Program-made: the position numbers and the translations under genes
The notes under the pieces: model-generated
What the model was told of the DNA's origin: nothing
The model's database searches: none
What the model saw: the letters and a program-made list of their open reading frames with translations, nothing else
Part shown: positions 1-10,940 of the stretch, in pieces
Layout of the letters: every line of letters starts with the position of its first letter
How positions within the stretch are numbered: the first letter of the stretch is position 1
NCBI RefSeq assembly: GCF_900114745.1
Contig: NZ_FOUB01000012.1
Location: 1 to 64,000, forward strand
Origin: Nitrosomonas communis
GTDB lineage: Bacteria > Pseudomonadota > Gammaproteobacteria > Burkholderiales > Nitrosomonadaceae
Length of the DNA: 64,000 bases
Reading direction: 5' to 3'

Positions 1-201
1 TGACCAGGCATTGAATCTTTTATAGATAGAATTCCAGCAGCCGAACACCCTGGGCAGATCGCGCCACGGACAGCCAACCCGCATTCGATACAGTAGGCCT
101 TCTACCGTCATGCGCAGATTGCGCTTGTTATAAATCGATTCTTGAAGCAGAATCTTCTCCAGCTTCGACCAGTACTCATCATTGAGCATCATTCGGGGCA
201 T
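1..201 (-). CDS. IS5-family transposase, N-terminal part (runs off window)
   Basis: Reading the minus strand from ATG at 201 gives 67 residues beginning MPRMMLNDEYW and containing RMTVEGLLYRMRVG, CPWRDLP and SIYKRFNAW. This is the conserved N-terminal helix-turn-helix region (DUF4096 type) of IS5-family transposases, which move DNA by a DDE mechanism; the catalytic core is off the window. No frameshift or stop is seen in the visible part. ATG at 192 or 189 is an alternative start. Family assignment is firm; activity cannot be judged. Confidence 0.82.
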   Translation of the reverse strand, partial: MPRMMLNDEYWSKLEKILLQESIYNKRNLRMTVEGLLYRMRVGCPWRDLPRVFGCWNSIYKRFNAWS

Positions 202-292
202 CGCAAACTCGTTTTGTTGGTGGTGTAGGAACCCCAATATTACGAGTTTGTTTCTATCTATGAAATACTTATCTTAAAACGTCAACAGACCC
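1..292 (-). mobile_element. IS5-family insertion sequence, one end only (cut by window edge)
   Basis: The stretch carries the start of an IS5-type transposase gene and, beyond it, a likely terminal inverted repeat reading GGGTCTGTTGACGTTTTAAG on the minus strand (273-292). The other end lies outside the window, so completeness and family subgroup cannot be judged. The element ends exactly at the lon stop codon: the terminal G at 292 is the third base of TAG, and the adjacent TA (293-294) could be the target site. Confidence 0.8.
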
Positions 293-2712
293 TAGTGTTT
301 GATTATAGTATTAGCGACATTATCTTCGCTCACGGGCGGAAGCGTATTCTGGATAGTTGACGGCATTATTTCAGGTCTATGTTCTAAAGCTAATTCCAAA
401 ACTTGATCTATCCATTTTACAGGCTGAATTTTGAGCTTGCTTTTTATATTGATAGGAATTTCATTTAGATCTTTAATATTATCTTCTGGTATTAGCACTG
501 TCTTGATGCCACCACGATGAGCAGCTAATAATTTTTCTTTAAGTCCGCCTATAGGTAATACCTCCCCACGCAGCGTTATCTCACCTGTCATGGCAACAGT
601 AGCGCGAACTGGTATTCCCGTTAACGCAGAAACCATAGCAACGCAAATACCGATACCTGCGCTTGGCCCATCTTTTGGTGTTGCACCCTCTGGCAAGTGA
701 ATATGGATATCTTTTTTTAGATAAAAATCTTCTGGGATACCAAGTATCGTGGAACGACTTCTAACTACCGACAAAGCAGCCTGAATGGATTCTTGCATCA
801 CTTCGCCTAATTTGCCTGTATTAATTGTCTTTCCTTTACCAGGTAATGCAACTGCCTCAATTGCCAGCAACTCCCCACCCACTTCCGTCCATGCCAGGCC
901 AGTAACTTGCCCAATTTGGTTTTTTTCCTCTGCTCTGCCATAAGCATAACGATGGACGCCCAAGTAATTAACAAGATTGCGTGAATTAATCGTTACTTTC
1001 TCTTTATTCGCCTTTTTTATGCTTAATATGACTCTTACAACTTTGCGGCAAATCTTGGAAATTTCACGCTCCATCGCCCGGACACCAGCTTCCCTCGTAT
1101 AGTGACGTACGATATCTCGTAGAGCAGATTCGGAGATTATTAATTCTCCTTCTTCAAGCCCATGATTTTTCATTTGCTTAGGTAATAGATATCGTCTGGC
1201 AATGTTAAGTTTCTCATCTTCTGTATAACCTGATAAGCGTATTACTTCCATACGATCAAGCAATGCTGGAGGAATATTTAATGTATTAGCCGTCGCAACA
1301 AACATTACATCTGACAAATCATATTCCACTTCAATGTAATGATCTACAAAAGTGCTATTTTGCTCTGGATCCAGCACTTCTAATAATGCAGATGCTGGAT
1401 CTCCACGAAAATCCATTCCCATCTTATCGACTTCATCCAATAAGAAGAGCGGATTTTTGACGCCAACTTTAGTCATATTCTGTAGGATTTTACCTGGCAT
1501 CGATCCTATATAAGTACGACGATGACCTCGTATTTCTGCCTCATCACGTACCCCTCCCAGAGACATCCGTACAAATTTTCGGTTAGTCGCACGAGCTATA
1601 GATCTTCCTAGAGAAGTCTTACCGACTCCTGGAGGGCCGACAAGGCAAAGAATGGGTGCTTTTAGTTTACTAACTCTTTGTTGTACCGCTAAATATTCAA
1701 CAATTCTTTCTTTAATTTTTTCTAATCCGTAATGATCTTGCTCTAACACAGACTCTGCCGCATGAAGATCTTTACAAATTTTGCTTTTTAACTTCCATGG
1801 CAGCGAAACTAATGTGTCGATATAATTGCGAACTACCGTTGCCTCAGCAGACATCGGCGACATAAGACGCAATTTCTTTAGCTCTGACTCAACTTTCGCA
1901 AGAGCCTCTTTAGGCAATGAGGCAGCTTTAATTCTTTTCTCGATTTCTTCTAGATCAGCGCCCTCCTCGCCTTCTCCCAATTCTTTTTGAATGGCTTTAA
2001 CTTGTTCATTCAAATAGTAATCTCGTTGACTCTTCTCCATCTGGCGCTTAACTCTTCCACGAATACGCTTTTCTACTTGAAGAATATCAAGCTCCGTTTC
2101 CAATAAACCAAGCAAATGCTCCAATCGCTGCTGCACATCAAAAATTTCAAGTATTTCCTGCTTTTTCTCTAATTTCAGCGGCAAATAGGCAGCAATAGTA
2201 TCAGCCAGTCGTCCAGCTTCATCAATACCTGTAAGCGATGCCAGAATTTCAGGTGGTATTTTCTTATTTAATTTTACAAACTGATCAAATTGAGATATTA
2301 AAGCACGCCGAGCGGCCTCTATTTCTGGTGTATTAGTACATTCAATCGAAATCTGAAGTGCCTTTCCTGAAAAATAGGATTCCGAGTCAATAAATTCTAA
2401 AATACGTCCCCGATAACTCCCTTCTACCAGCACTTTAACAGTGCCATCAGGAAGCTTAAGCATTTGAAGAATGCTCGAAACACAGCATATGTTATAAAGA
2501 TCTCGTGGTGCAGGATCATCCTTAGCCGCTGATTTCTGAGCTACTAGTAGAATATTCTTACCAGATTCCATAGCAAGTTCCAATGCCTTAATGGATTTTG
2601 GACGTCCGACAAAGAGTGGAATCACCATATGTGGGAAAACAACTACATCACGTAATGGTAATAATGGCAAAATCAATTGATTGGATTCGTTATCGTTAGC
2701 TTCCGAAGTCAT
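292..2712 (-). CDS. lon: ATP-dependent protease Lon
   Basis: Cytoplasmic AAA+ serine protease that degrades misfolded and short-lived regulatory proteins. At 806 residues it has the full domain set: N-terminal substrate-binding domain (about 12-205), coiled coil, ATPase with Walker A GPPGVGKT (359-366) and Walker [10 protein letters not shown] (422-430), and a C-terminal protease domain with the Ser-Lys dyad in DGPSAG (Ser684) and GGLKEK (Lys725). It is the last gene of the tig-clpP-clpX-lon series on this strand, 164 bp after clpX, so it may have its own promoter. Its TAG stop is formed at the junction with the IS5-family element, so the natural C-terminus could differ from the one seen here. 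Confidence 0.97.
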   Translation of the reverse strand: MTSEANDNESNQLILPLLPLRDVVVFPHMVIPLFVGRPKSIKALELAMESGKNILLVAQKSAAKDDPAPRDLYNICCVSSILQMLKLPDGTVKVLVEGSYRGRILEFIDSESYFSGKALQISIECTNTPEIEAARRALISQFDQFVKLNKKIPPEILASLTGIDEAGRLADTIAAYLPLKLEKKQEILEIFDVQQRLEHLLGLLETELDILQVEKRIRGRVKRQMEKSQRDYYLNEQVKAIQKELGEGEEGADLEEIEKRIKAASLPKEALAKVESELKKLRLMSPMSAEATVVRNYIDTLVSLPWKLKSKICKDLHAAESVLEQDHYGLEKIKERIVEYLAVQQRVSKLKAPILCLVGPPGVGKTSLGRSIARATNRKFVRMSLGGVRDEAEIRGHRRTYIGSMPGKILQNMTKVGVKNPLFLLDEVDKMGMDFRGDPASALLEVLDPEQNSTFVDHYIEVEYDLSDVMFVATANTLNIPPALLDRMEVIRLSGYTEDEKLNIARRYLLPKQMKNHGLEEGELIISESALRDIVRHYTREAGVRAMEREISKICRKVVRVILSIKKANKEKVTINSRNLVNYLGVHRYAYGRAEEKNQIGQVTGLAWTEVGGELLAIEAVALPGKGKTINTGKLGEVMQESIQAALSVVRSRSTILGIPEDFYLKKDIHIHLPEGATPKDGPSAGIGICVAMVSALTGIPVRATVAMTGEITLRGEVLPIGGLKEKLLAAHRGGIKTVLIPEDNIKDLNEIPINIKSKLKIQPVKWIDQVLELALEHRPEIMPSTIQNTLPPVSEDNVANTIIKH

Positions 2713-2876
2713 ATTTGTACTTTAAATTAAGCACCACTAGTCTATTATGGTGACATTCAAAAATATGGAATTAGATATATTAGAGTGTAAAGTAGTTCTT
2801 TCATGTGCCTTTAAATTTGATGTTTTATACCAACTTCACTCTAAATATATTTTTTTTACTTGGCCATCATCGTTCT

Positions 2877-4163
2877 TTAAGCTTGTTTTGAATTTTTAGT
2901 AATCTTTGGTTGCTCTGAGTAAATCAAAATTGGTTTGATGTCACTATTTACAGAGCCATGATCAATCACAACTTTAGAAACATTCTCAAGAGAAGGTAAA
3001 TCATACATGATATCGAGTAATATCTCTTCCAAAATTGATCGCAAGCCACGTGCACCTGTTTTACGCATCAATGCTTTCTTAGCTATCGCTTTGAGCGCTT
3101 GCTCCCGGAATTCTAATTCAACACCTCCTTCCATGTTAAACAGTTTCCAGTATTGCTTGACTAGAGCATTCTTAGGTTCAGTTAAAATTTGGATTAGAGC
3201 ATTCTCATTAAGTTCATCTAATGTTGCAATGACTGGCAAACGTCCAACAAACTCTGGAATCAAACCATACTTAATCAGATCTTCAGGCTCAACAGCTTTT
3301 AATACTTCATTAATCTCTTTATGATTATTACGGTTGATTATTTCAGCGCCAAAACCTATACCACCTTTTTCTGATCGCGACCGTATTATTTTATCGATGC
3401 CATCAAAGGCTCCCCCACAAATAAATAAGATATTGGTCGTATCTATTTGAATGAATTCTTGATTAGGATGCTTACGTCCACCTTGGGGAGGAACTAAAGC
3501 AATTGTTCCTTCTATTAACTTTAACAAAGCTTGCTGCACACCCTCGCCTGAAACATCTCGCGTAATAGAAGGATTATCAGATTTACGCGAAATCTTATCT
3601 ATTTCATCAATGTAAATAATACCGCGTTGAGCCTTTTCTACATCATAGTTACACTTCTGCAATAATTTCTGAATGATATTCTCAACATCTTCTCCCACAT
3701 ATCCTGCTTCGGTCAGCGTTGTTGCATCTGCAATAATAAATGGCACATCTAATAATCTTGCCAATGTTTGTGCTAGCAGCGTTTTACCGGAACCAGTAGG
3801 GCCAATTAAAAGAATATTGCTTTTTGCAAGCTCAATATCATCAGTATCACTGATTTTAGTTAAATTTCTTAAACGCTTATAGTGGTTATAAACAGCTACA
3901 GAAAGAATTTTCTTAGCTGATTCTTGACCGATAACATATTGATCAAGAATCTTACATATTTCACGAGGTGTGGGTAAATTAGATTTGACTAATTTGGTAG
4001 TTTCATTAAGTTGCATTTCCTCACGAATAATGTCATTACAAAGATCAATACATTCATCACAAATAAATACAGACGGTCCCGCAATGAGCTTCCTCACCTC
4101 ATGCTGACTTTTGCCACAAAAGGAACAATAGAGAAGTTTATCGCCATCGATTTTTTCAGACAT
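2877..4163 (-). CDS. clpX: ClpX, ATP-binding unfoldase subunit of ClpXP
   Basis: AAA+ unfoldase that recognises tagged or native substrates and threads them into ClpP. The 428-residue protein has the N-terminal C4 zinc domain (Cys13, 16, 35, 38), Walker A GPTGSGKT (121-128), Walker B IIYIDEID (182-189), the pore loop GYVGED (154-159), the second pore loop GGRKH, and the IGF tripeptide in GGIGFG that docks on ClpP. It lies 91 bp downstream of clpP on the same strand, the usual order in proteobacteria. Nothing essential is missing. Confidence 0.97.
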   Translation of the reverse strand: MSEKIDGDKLLYCSFCGKSQHEVRKLIAGPSVFICDECIDLCNDIIREEMQLNETTKLVKSNLPTPREICKILDQYVIGQESAKKILSVAVYNHYKRLRNLTKISDTDDIELAKSNILLIGPTGSGKTLLAQTLARLLDVPFIIADATTLTEAGYVGEDVENIIQKLLQKCNYDVEKAQRGIIYIDEIDKISRKSDNPSITRDVSGEGVQQALLKLIEGTIALVPPQGGRKHPNQEFIQIDTTNILFICGGAFDGIDKIIRSRSEKGGIGFGAEIINRNNHKEINEVLKAVEPEDLIKYGLIPEFVGRLPVIATLDELNENALIQILTEPKNALVKQYWKLFNMEGGVELEFREQALKAIAKKALMRKTGARGLRSILEEILLDIMYDLPSLENVSKVVIDHGSVNSDIKPILIYSEQPKITKNSKQA

Positions 4164-4254
4164 AATTTGACTCCATGACCATTGAGCAATGCCACTTTAA
4201 TAAAGAAATAAAACTATTCAAATCTAATTACACCTCTTCGGGCATCAGCCCCAT

Positions 4255-4863
4255 TCATTTCTTATAATCTCTACTTGTTAATACAGCGTCTACGAGACCA
4301 TATTGTACCGATTCTTCAGCGCTAAAAAAATTATCACGATCCGTATCTCTTTCGATAGTCTCTATGGATTGACCAGTATGCTTAGCTAAGATATCGTTCA
4401 AACGACTTTTCAGATACAAAATCTCTTTAGCATGGATTTCTATATCCGAGGCTTGCCCCTGAAACCCTCCCATAGGTTGGTGAATCATGACGCGAGAGTT
4501 AGGCAAACAAAAGCGCTTACCTTTTGCTCCAGCCGTCAACAACAAAGAACCCATACTTGCTGCCTGACCAATACAAAGGGTGCTGACATCCGGTTTTATA
4601 AATTGCATGGTATCGTAAATAGCCAATCCCGCAGAAACCAGACCACCAGGAGAATTGATATAAAGATTAATATCTTTATCCGAACCCTCTGATTCTAAAA
4701 ACAAAAGCTGAGCTACAATTAAGTTTGCTGACGCTTCAGTAACAGGCCCTACAAGGAAAATAATCCTTTCTTTTAATAATCGGGAATATATATCATAAGC
4801 GCGCTCACCTCTCCCACTGGTTTCAATAACCATTGGAACCAAACCTAAACCTCTCGTATCCAA
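4255..4863 (-). CDS. clpP: ClpP, proteolytic subunit
   Basis: Serine peptidase that forms the double-heptamer chamber of ClpXP and ClpAP. The 202-residue protein carries the triad Ser103 (GQAASMGS), His128 (MIHQP) and Asp177 (DRDNF), with the spacing known for the Escherichia coli enzyme. The start at 4863 lies 18 bp after the tig stop, which suggests co-transcription and perhaps translational coupling with trigger factor. The N-terminal propeptide is short, as is normal for the family. Confidence 0.97.
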   Translation of the reverse strand: MDTRGLGLVPMVIETSGRGERAYDIYSRLLKERIIFLVGPVTEASANLIVAQLLFLESEGSDKDINLYINSPGGLVSAGLAIYDTMQFIKPDVSTLCIGQAASMGSLLLTAGAKGKRFCLPNSRVMIHQPMGGFQGQASDIEIHAKEILYLKSRLNDILAKHTGQSIETIERDTDRDNFFSAEESVQYGLVDAVLTSRDYKK

Positions 4864-4881
4864 AATAGCTCTCTCTCCTGA

Positions 4882-6198
4882 TTAAGCTGATGCTTGAGAA
4901 TATCTCATCAAATCTTCAAAAGTCATCTCTTGATCAATTACTTTAACTTGCTCCAATGCCCACGAAACGACATTATCTTCCAATACTAATGACTCAATCT
5001 CTTTCAAACGCTCAGGTGATGAATAATGCCACTTAATCACCTGTTCAGGATTTTCATAACTCTGAGCATAATACTCTACATATTTCTTTGTCTGTTCCGG
5101 TTTAACATTCAAATTATGGAGTTTTACAATTTCAGCTAAAATTAAACCCAATTTCACTCGTCGCTCAGCTCTTTCAAAAAATATTTCAGGAGAGAGAGGA
5201 ATATCCTTACCAGCTATCCCTTTTGTTGCAAGACTGTTTTTAGTATCCTGAATCAAATAGTTTACTTCTTGCTCAACTAAAATTCTGGGTACATTACATA
5301 CCGTCGTATCGAGTAAGCCTTGCATGATTTGTTCCTTCAGTTTTGCTCGTGTCCTTTGCAAAACTTCACGCTCAAGACTTAATTGAATTTCCTCATACAT
5401 TTTCTGTATGTCGCCATCTTCGACACCAAGTAATTTGGCAAATTCATTATCAATATCAGCCAATATAGGCACCTCAACCTTGTTAAGCTTGATATCAAAT
5501 GTAACGGATTTTCCTGCAATTTCCTTATCGTGATAATCAGCTGGAAAATTCATCTGAAATGATTTGTCATCTCCTGCGCTCATACCGATAATAGCATCTT
5601 CAAAATCTTTTAAAATGTTTCCATCACCTAGAATCAAAGTAAAATCTTTTGCCGTGCCGCCATCAAATTCAACCCCATTGATCAAGCCTTTATAATCGAT
5701 ATTAACTCGATCACCCAGTGCTGCAGGTTGATCAGTCAATTCATATTTGGCTCTCTGTTTTTGCAAGATATGTAATGTTTTTTCAACTTCTTGATCACCA
5801 ATTTTTACGACGGGCTTACTTACATTAAGTGCACTCAGATCCCCAAGCGTTATATCCGGATAGACCTCAAATGTTGCACTAAATTCATAATGAGCATTAT
5901 TTTCTTCAGACTGCTTAGCCTTAAAATGCGGGGCGCCTACAATTCGTAAATTTTGCTGCTGAATCGCTTCTTGAAAGTGCTTTTGCAACATTTCCCCCAG
6001 CACTTCCTGGCGCAATTGCGCACCAAATTGTTGAGCCACTATTTTTAGCGGCACTTTACCGGGACGAAAACCCTGTATTTTTACTTTCCCAGCCAAGCGC
6101 TTCAGACGATCATCTAATTCCACTTGAATTTTTTCTTGAGAAATAGAAATATCAATATTTCTTTCCAGAGGATTGGGATTTTCAACGTTTGATTGCAT
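4882..6198 (-). CDS. tig: Trigger factor, ribosome-associated chaperone and PPIase
   Basis: Binds the ribosome near the exit tunnel and shields nascent chains; it also has peptidyl-prolyl isomerase activity. The 438-residue protein has the N-terminal ribosome-binding domain with the signature GFRPGKVP (about 43-50), a central FKBP-like domain (about 160-250, containing GDRVNIDYKG) and the helical C-terminal chaperone domain. It heads the tig-clpP-clpX-lon cluster, placing a folding chaperone upstream of two proteolytic machines. Length and layout are normal. Confidence 0.96.
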   Translation of the reverse strand: MQSNVENPNPLERNIDISISQEKIQVELDDRLKRLAGKVKIQGFRPGKVPLKIVAQQFGAQLRQEVLGEMLQKHFQEAIQQQNLRIVGAPHFKAKQSEENNAHYEFSATFEVYPDITLGDLSALNVSKPVVKIGDQEVEKTLHILQKQRAKYELTDQPAALGDRVNIDYKGLINGVEFDGGTAKDFTLILGDGNILKDFEDAIIGMSAGDDKSFQMNFPADYHDKEIAGKSVTFDIKLNKVEVPILADIDNEFAKLLGVEDGDIQKMYEEIQLSLEREVLQRTRAKLKEQIMQGLLDTTVCNVPRILVEQEVNYLIQDTKNSLATKGIAGKDIPLSPEIFFERAERRVKLGLILAEIVKLHNLNVKPEQTKKYVEYYAQSYENPEQVIKWHYSSPERLKEIESLVLEDNVVSWALEQVKVIDQEMTFEDLMRYSQASA

Positions 6199-6290
6199 TA
6201 AATCTTCCTAAATAACCGCTACTATAATTGCAAGACGAATAAATCGTTTTTATGTAGTTTAAACAGAAATGGACTCAATTTTGATTTATC

Positions 6291-6376
<86 letters not shown>

Positions 6377-6437
6377 GCATTACTCTGCTTCTTGTACTTT
6401 TTAATTATACCTTGTTATTCATAATATCACAGCCGGA

Positions 6438-7196
6438 CTATTTTGCTTCTTGACAAGATATTATTTTACCGCTTACTCCCTTACTATCAGATCCCATGAA
6501 GAATAGATAAGCTCTCATCAAATCCTGAGGCTGAAGCAGTAGATGTTTTGTCTCACCCGGATGAGTTTTCATGCGCTGAGGTGAATGAACAGGGCCAGGA
6601 ATGAGTGTATTAATACGTAAATTTGGCCATAATTCCCATTCTTCGGCTTGAATTTTAACTAATGCTTCTATACCCGCTTTAGCAACTGCAAATCCACCCC
6701 AGTAAGCAGAAGGTTCATGACCATGTGTATCTGATGTCATAATAACGCTAGCATCAGAAGATGCTTTAAGCAATGGCAAGCAAGCTCGAGTAAGCGTAGC
6801 AGGTGCAAGTAAATTAACTTGCATGATTACTTGCCATTGCTCAAGCGTATGGTTCTCCAATGGCATTGGGCCAAAAGTAAAAGCCGCATTATGCAATATT
6901 CCATCCAATCTCCCCAGTTGTGATTCAATTGCATCAGCAATGGCTTGAAAATCTTTCTCGGCCGCTTTCTCAAAATCAAAAGGGAAAATGACTGCCTCTT
7001 CTCTACCTAGTGCTTGGATGTCATCGTAGACATGTTCTAGTTTCTCAACTTTACGACCATGCAAAATTACCGTAGCACCATAAGCTGCGTAAGCTATCGC
7101 AGCAGCACGTCCAATCCCTTGCCCAGCTCCGGTAACTAAAATGACTCGCTTGCTAAGCAAATCTTTCTCGGCTTGATAATCCTTTAAATTATTCAT
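6438..7196 (-). CDS. YciK-type short-chain dehydrogenase/reductase
   Basis: NAD(P)-dependent oxidoreductase of the classical SDR fold; its closest recognisable type is YciK of enterobacteria, whose substrate is not established. The 252-residue protein has the dinucleotide-binding VTGAGQGIG (21-29), HNAA in place of NNAG (102-105) and the active-site Ser155. The expected YxxxK is FAVAK: the tyrosine position is Phe169 (codon TTT), with Lys173 retained; Tyr165 lies one helical turn earlier. Either this subfamily has moved its catalytic residue or it is not an active reductase. It stands alone between groEL and the tRNA. Confidence 0.85.
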   Translation of the reverse strand: MNNLKDYQAEKDLLSKRVILVTGAGQGIGRAAAIAYAAYGATVILHGRKVEKLEHVYDDIQALGREEAVIFPFDFEKAAEKDFQAIADAIESQLGRLDGILHNAAFTFGPMPLENHTLEQWQVIMQVNLLAPATLTRACLPLLKASSDASVIMTSDTHGHEPSAYWGGFAVAKAGIEALVKIQAEEWELWPNLRINTLIPGPVHSPQRMKTHPGETKHLLLQPQDLMRAYLFFMGSDSKGVSGKIISCQEAK

Positions 7197-7360
7197 TAAA
7201 AATGAGCAATAACTTGGAAAATGATTTATTTTATAACCATTTATGCAAAATTAATTGCAATACCCTGCTATTGTTTGTTAGACAGAAAGAGAAAAAGGTC
7301 AATTAATTCTGAAAAAGTTCTTTAATGCCGGACGAACAAATAATATATGAAGAGCTAATG

Positions 7361-7417
7361 TTTAAAAATTAAACGCTACAGCACCAGATTACTAAAGCAA
7401 AATCTGTCGCTGTAGCG
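7361..7417 (-). terminator. Intrinsic terminator of groES-groEL
   Basis: On the minus strand CGCTACAGC pairs with GCTGTAGCG (arms at 7409-7417 and 7374-7382), and inside these CAGATT pairs with AATCTG. The hairpin is followed by TTTAATTTTTAAA. It lies 28 bp past the groEL stop, the expected place for a Rho-independent terminator. Confidence 0.8.
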
Positions 7418-7444
7418 ATCCTATCACAAGCAGAAAGAATAGAG

Positions 7445-9106
<1,662 letters not shown>

Positions 9107-9146
9107 TTACAATTAATTATCTAATCGCTAGTAATCTTGAATCCAA

Positions 9147-9437
9147 TTAACCTTCGATCACTCCCATGATGTCTTCTTCACGCATTACCAGGTATTCTTC
9201 ACCTTTTATCTTGACGCTTTGGCCAGCGTATTTTCCAAACAGTACTTTGTCGCCCACTTTTACTTCCAGCGCGCGAATTTTCCCATCATCTCCCACCTTA
9301 CCTTTTCCTACCGCAATAACCTCACCTTGATCTGGTTTTTCTGCAGCAGTATCGGGAATCACAATTCCAGAAGCAGTCTTGCGTTCTTCTTCCAACCGCT
9401 TGACAATAACACGGTCATGTAAAGGGCGAATATTCAT
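9147..9437 (-). CDS. groS: GroES co-chaperonin
   Basis: Heptameric lid for GroEL. The 96-residue protein has the start [14 protein letters not shown], the mobile loop region containing [10 protein letters not shown], and the C-terminal [14 protein letters not shown]. It is the first gene of the groES-groEL operon; upstream AGGAGAAA (about 9445-9452, minus strand) is a good ribosome-binding site. The operator at 9545-9571 places the operon under HrcA repression. Confidence 0.97.
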   Translation of the reverse strand: MNIRPLHDRVIVKRLEEERKTASGIVIPDTAAEKPDQGEVIAVGKGKVGDDGKIRALEVKVGDKVLFGKYAGQSVKIKGEEYLVMREEDIMGVIEG

Positions 9438-9544
9438 AGTAGTTTCTCCTAATAGTGATTAAAAACATGAACATCAGTAAATTGATAATATTGACCTGGA
9501 CACAGTAAGTCCTATCGAAGTGTTGGCAATAAACATAAGTATTA

Positions 9545-9571
9545 TTAGCACTCATCACCGATGAGTGCTAA
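9545..9571. promoter_or_regulatory. CIRCE operator (HrcA binding site)
   Basis: TTAGCACTC (9545-9553), nine-base spacer, GAGTGCTAA (9563-9571): a perfect match to the CIRCE consensus bound by the heat-shock repressor HrcA. It lies 107 bp before the groES start and only 32 bp before the likely bioA start, in the divergent intergenic region, so HrcA could affect both transcripts. The hrcA gene is not in the window. Confidence 0.95.
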
Positions 9572-9603
9572 TAATAGAATCTATTAATGGGAATTTCAAG
9601 TCA

Positions 9604-10914
9604 ATGAGTGATAAAAATTTGTCAGATCGTAGTCAGCAAGCTGTTTGGCACCCTTGCACCCAAATGAAACAGCACGAAAATCTTCCACTTATATCTATTA
9701 TAAAAGGACAAGGAGTCTGGCTATATGATTCCGATGGCAATCGCTATCTCGATGCAATCAGCTCATGGTGGGTCAATCTGTTTGGTCATTGCCATCCCTA
9801 TATTAATAATGCACTGAATGATCAGCTCAGCAAACTTGAACATGTCATGCTTGCAGGTTTCACCCACGAACCAGTGGTATTATTATCAGAGCGTTTAAGT
9901 AAATTATCCCCAGGAGATCTGGGGCATTGCTTTTATGCCAGTGATGGGGCCTCGGCTACTGAGATTGCCTTAAAAATGAGCTTTCATTATTGGCAACAAT
10001 ATGGCTTGACCAAAAAAACTGACTTTATTAGCCTGCAAAATGGCTATCATGGCGAAACACTGGGGGCGCTTTCAGTAACCGATGTTGCCTTTTTTAAACA
10101 AATCTACGCCCCATTACTGCGACATACTCAACAAATGCCTTCGCCAGACTGGCGCAATGCATCGCCAAAAGAATCTCCCAAGGATTATGCTTTAAAAGTA
10201 GCTAATGAACTAGAAATCTATCTAGCTGAACATCATGAACACACTGCAGCTCTGATTCTTGAGCCACTTATTCAAGGCGCCGCAGGAATGGCCATGTATC
10301 ATCCCGCTTACCTAAAGCGTGCCCGAGAAATTTGTGATCACTATCAGGTACATCTGATTGCTGACGAAATTGCTGTTGGATTTGGTCGCACGGGAACCCT
10401 GTTCGCTTGCGAGCAAGCTAGCATTACTCCTGATTTTTTATGCTTGTCAAAAGGATTGAGCGGCGGTTATTTGCCGCTTTCGGTCGTTTTAACAACGCCA
10501 AATGTATTCCAGGCCTTTTATCATGATAAGACTTCACAGGCTTTTCTGCATTCACATTCTCATTCAGGTAATGCTCTGGCGTGTCGCGCGGCTCTAGCAA
10601 CACTCGATCTACTCGAGCAGAACAATATTATTGAAACCAATCGTGTCAAAGCGAGCTATCTCAACCAATTGTCACAACTGCTGCAATCTCACTCGAAAGT
10701 AAAAAACTTCCGCAACTGCGGCATGATTTGGGCATTCGAAGTGATTACTGATGACCCTGCCTTTACCAATACCTTTTTTAAAAAGGCTCTCGACAAACAA
10801 CTATTACTGCGACCGCTCGGCAATACCGTATACTTCATGCCGCCGTATATCATCAATGAGGAAGAAATGACATGGCTAGTAAAAAGTGTTTCACTCATTC
10901 TTGATACATTTTGA
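9604..10914 (+). CDS. bioA: Adenosylmethionine-8-amino-7-oxononanoate aminotransferase
   Basis: PLP enzyme of biotin synthesis that makes 7,8-diaminononanoate, using S-adenosylmethionine as amino donor. The protein from ATG 9604 has 436 residues with WHPCTQM near the start, the SSWWVNLFGHCHP segment and the PLP lysine in LSKGLSGG (Lys283). The reading frame is open upstream to a GTG inside the CIRCE element at 9565, but ATG 9604 gives the usual family N-terminus. No other bio genes are adjacent; the gene is divergent from groES. Confidence 0.93.
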   Translation: MSDKNLSDRSQQAVWHPCTQMKQHENLPLISIIKGQGVWLYDSDGNRYLDAISSWWVNLFGHCHPYINNALNDQLSKLEHVMLAGFTHEPVVLLSERLSKLSPGDLGHCFYASDGASATEIALKMSFHYWQQYGLTKKTDFISLQNGYHGETLGALSVTDVAFFKQIYAPLLRHTQQMPSPDWRNASPKESPKDYALKVANELEIYLAEHHEHTAALILEPLIQGAAGMAMYHPAYLKRAREICDHYQVHLIADEIAVGFGRTGTLFACEQASITPDFLCLSKGLSGGYLPLSVVLTTPNVFQAFYHDKTSQAFLHSHSHSGNALACRAALATLDLLEQNNIIETNRVKASYLNQLSQLLQSHSKVKNFRNCGMIWAFEVITDDPAFTNTFFKKALDKQLLLRPLGNTVYFMPPYIINEEEMTWLVKSVSLILDTF

Positions 10915-10940
10915 ATCAAAAAAAGGAAGAAAACTACCGT

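Noticed and set aside
3007..3882. Plus-strand open frames of 69-105 codons opposite clpX (and similar ones opposite groEL, lon and czcA)
   Set aside because: They are antisense to strongly conserved genes, have no family resemblance and no ribosome-binding sites; they reflect codon bias of the real genes.
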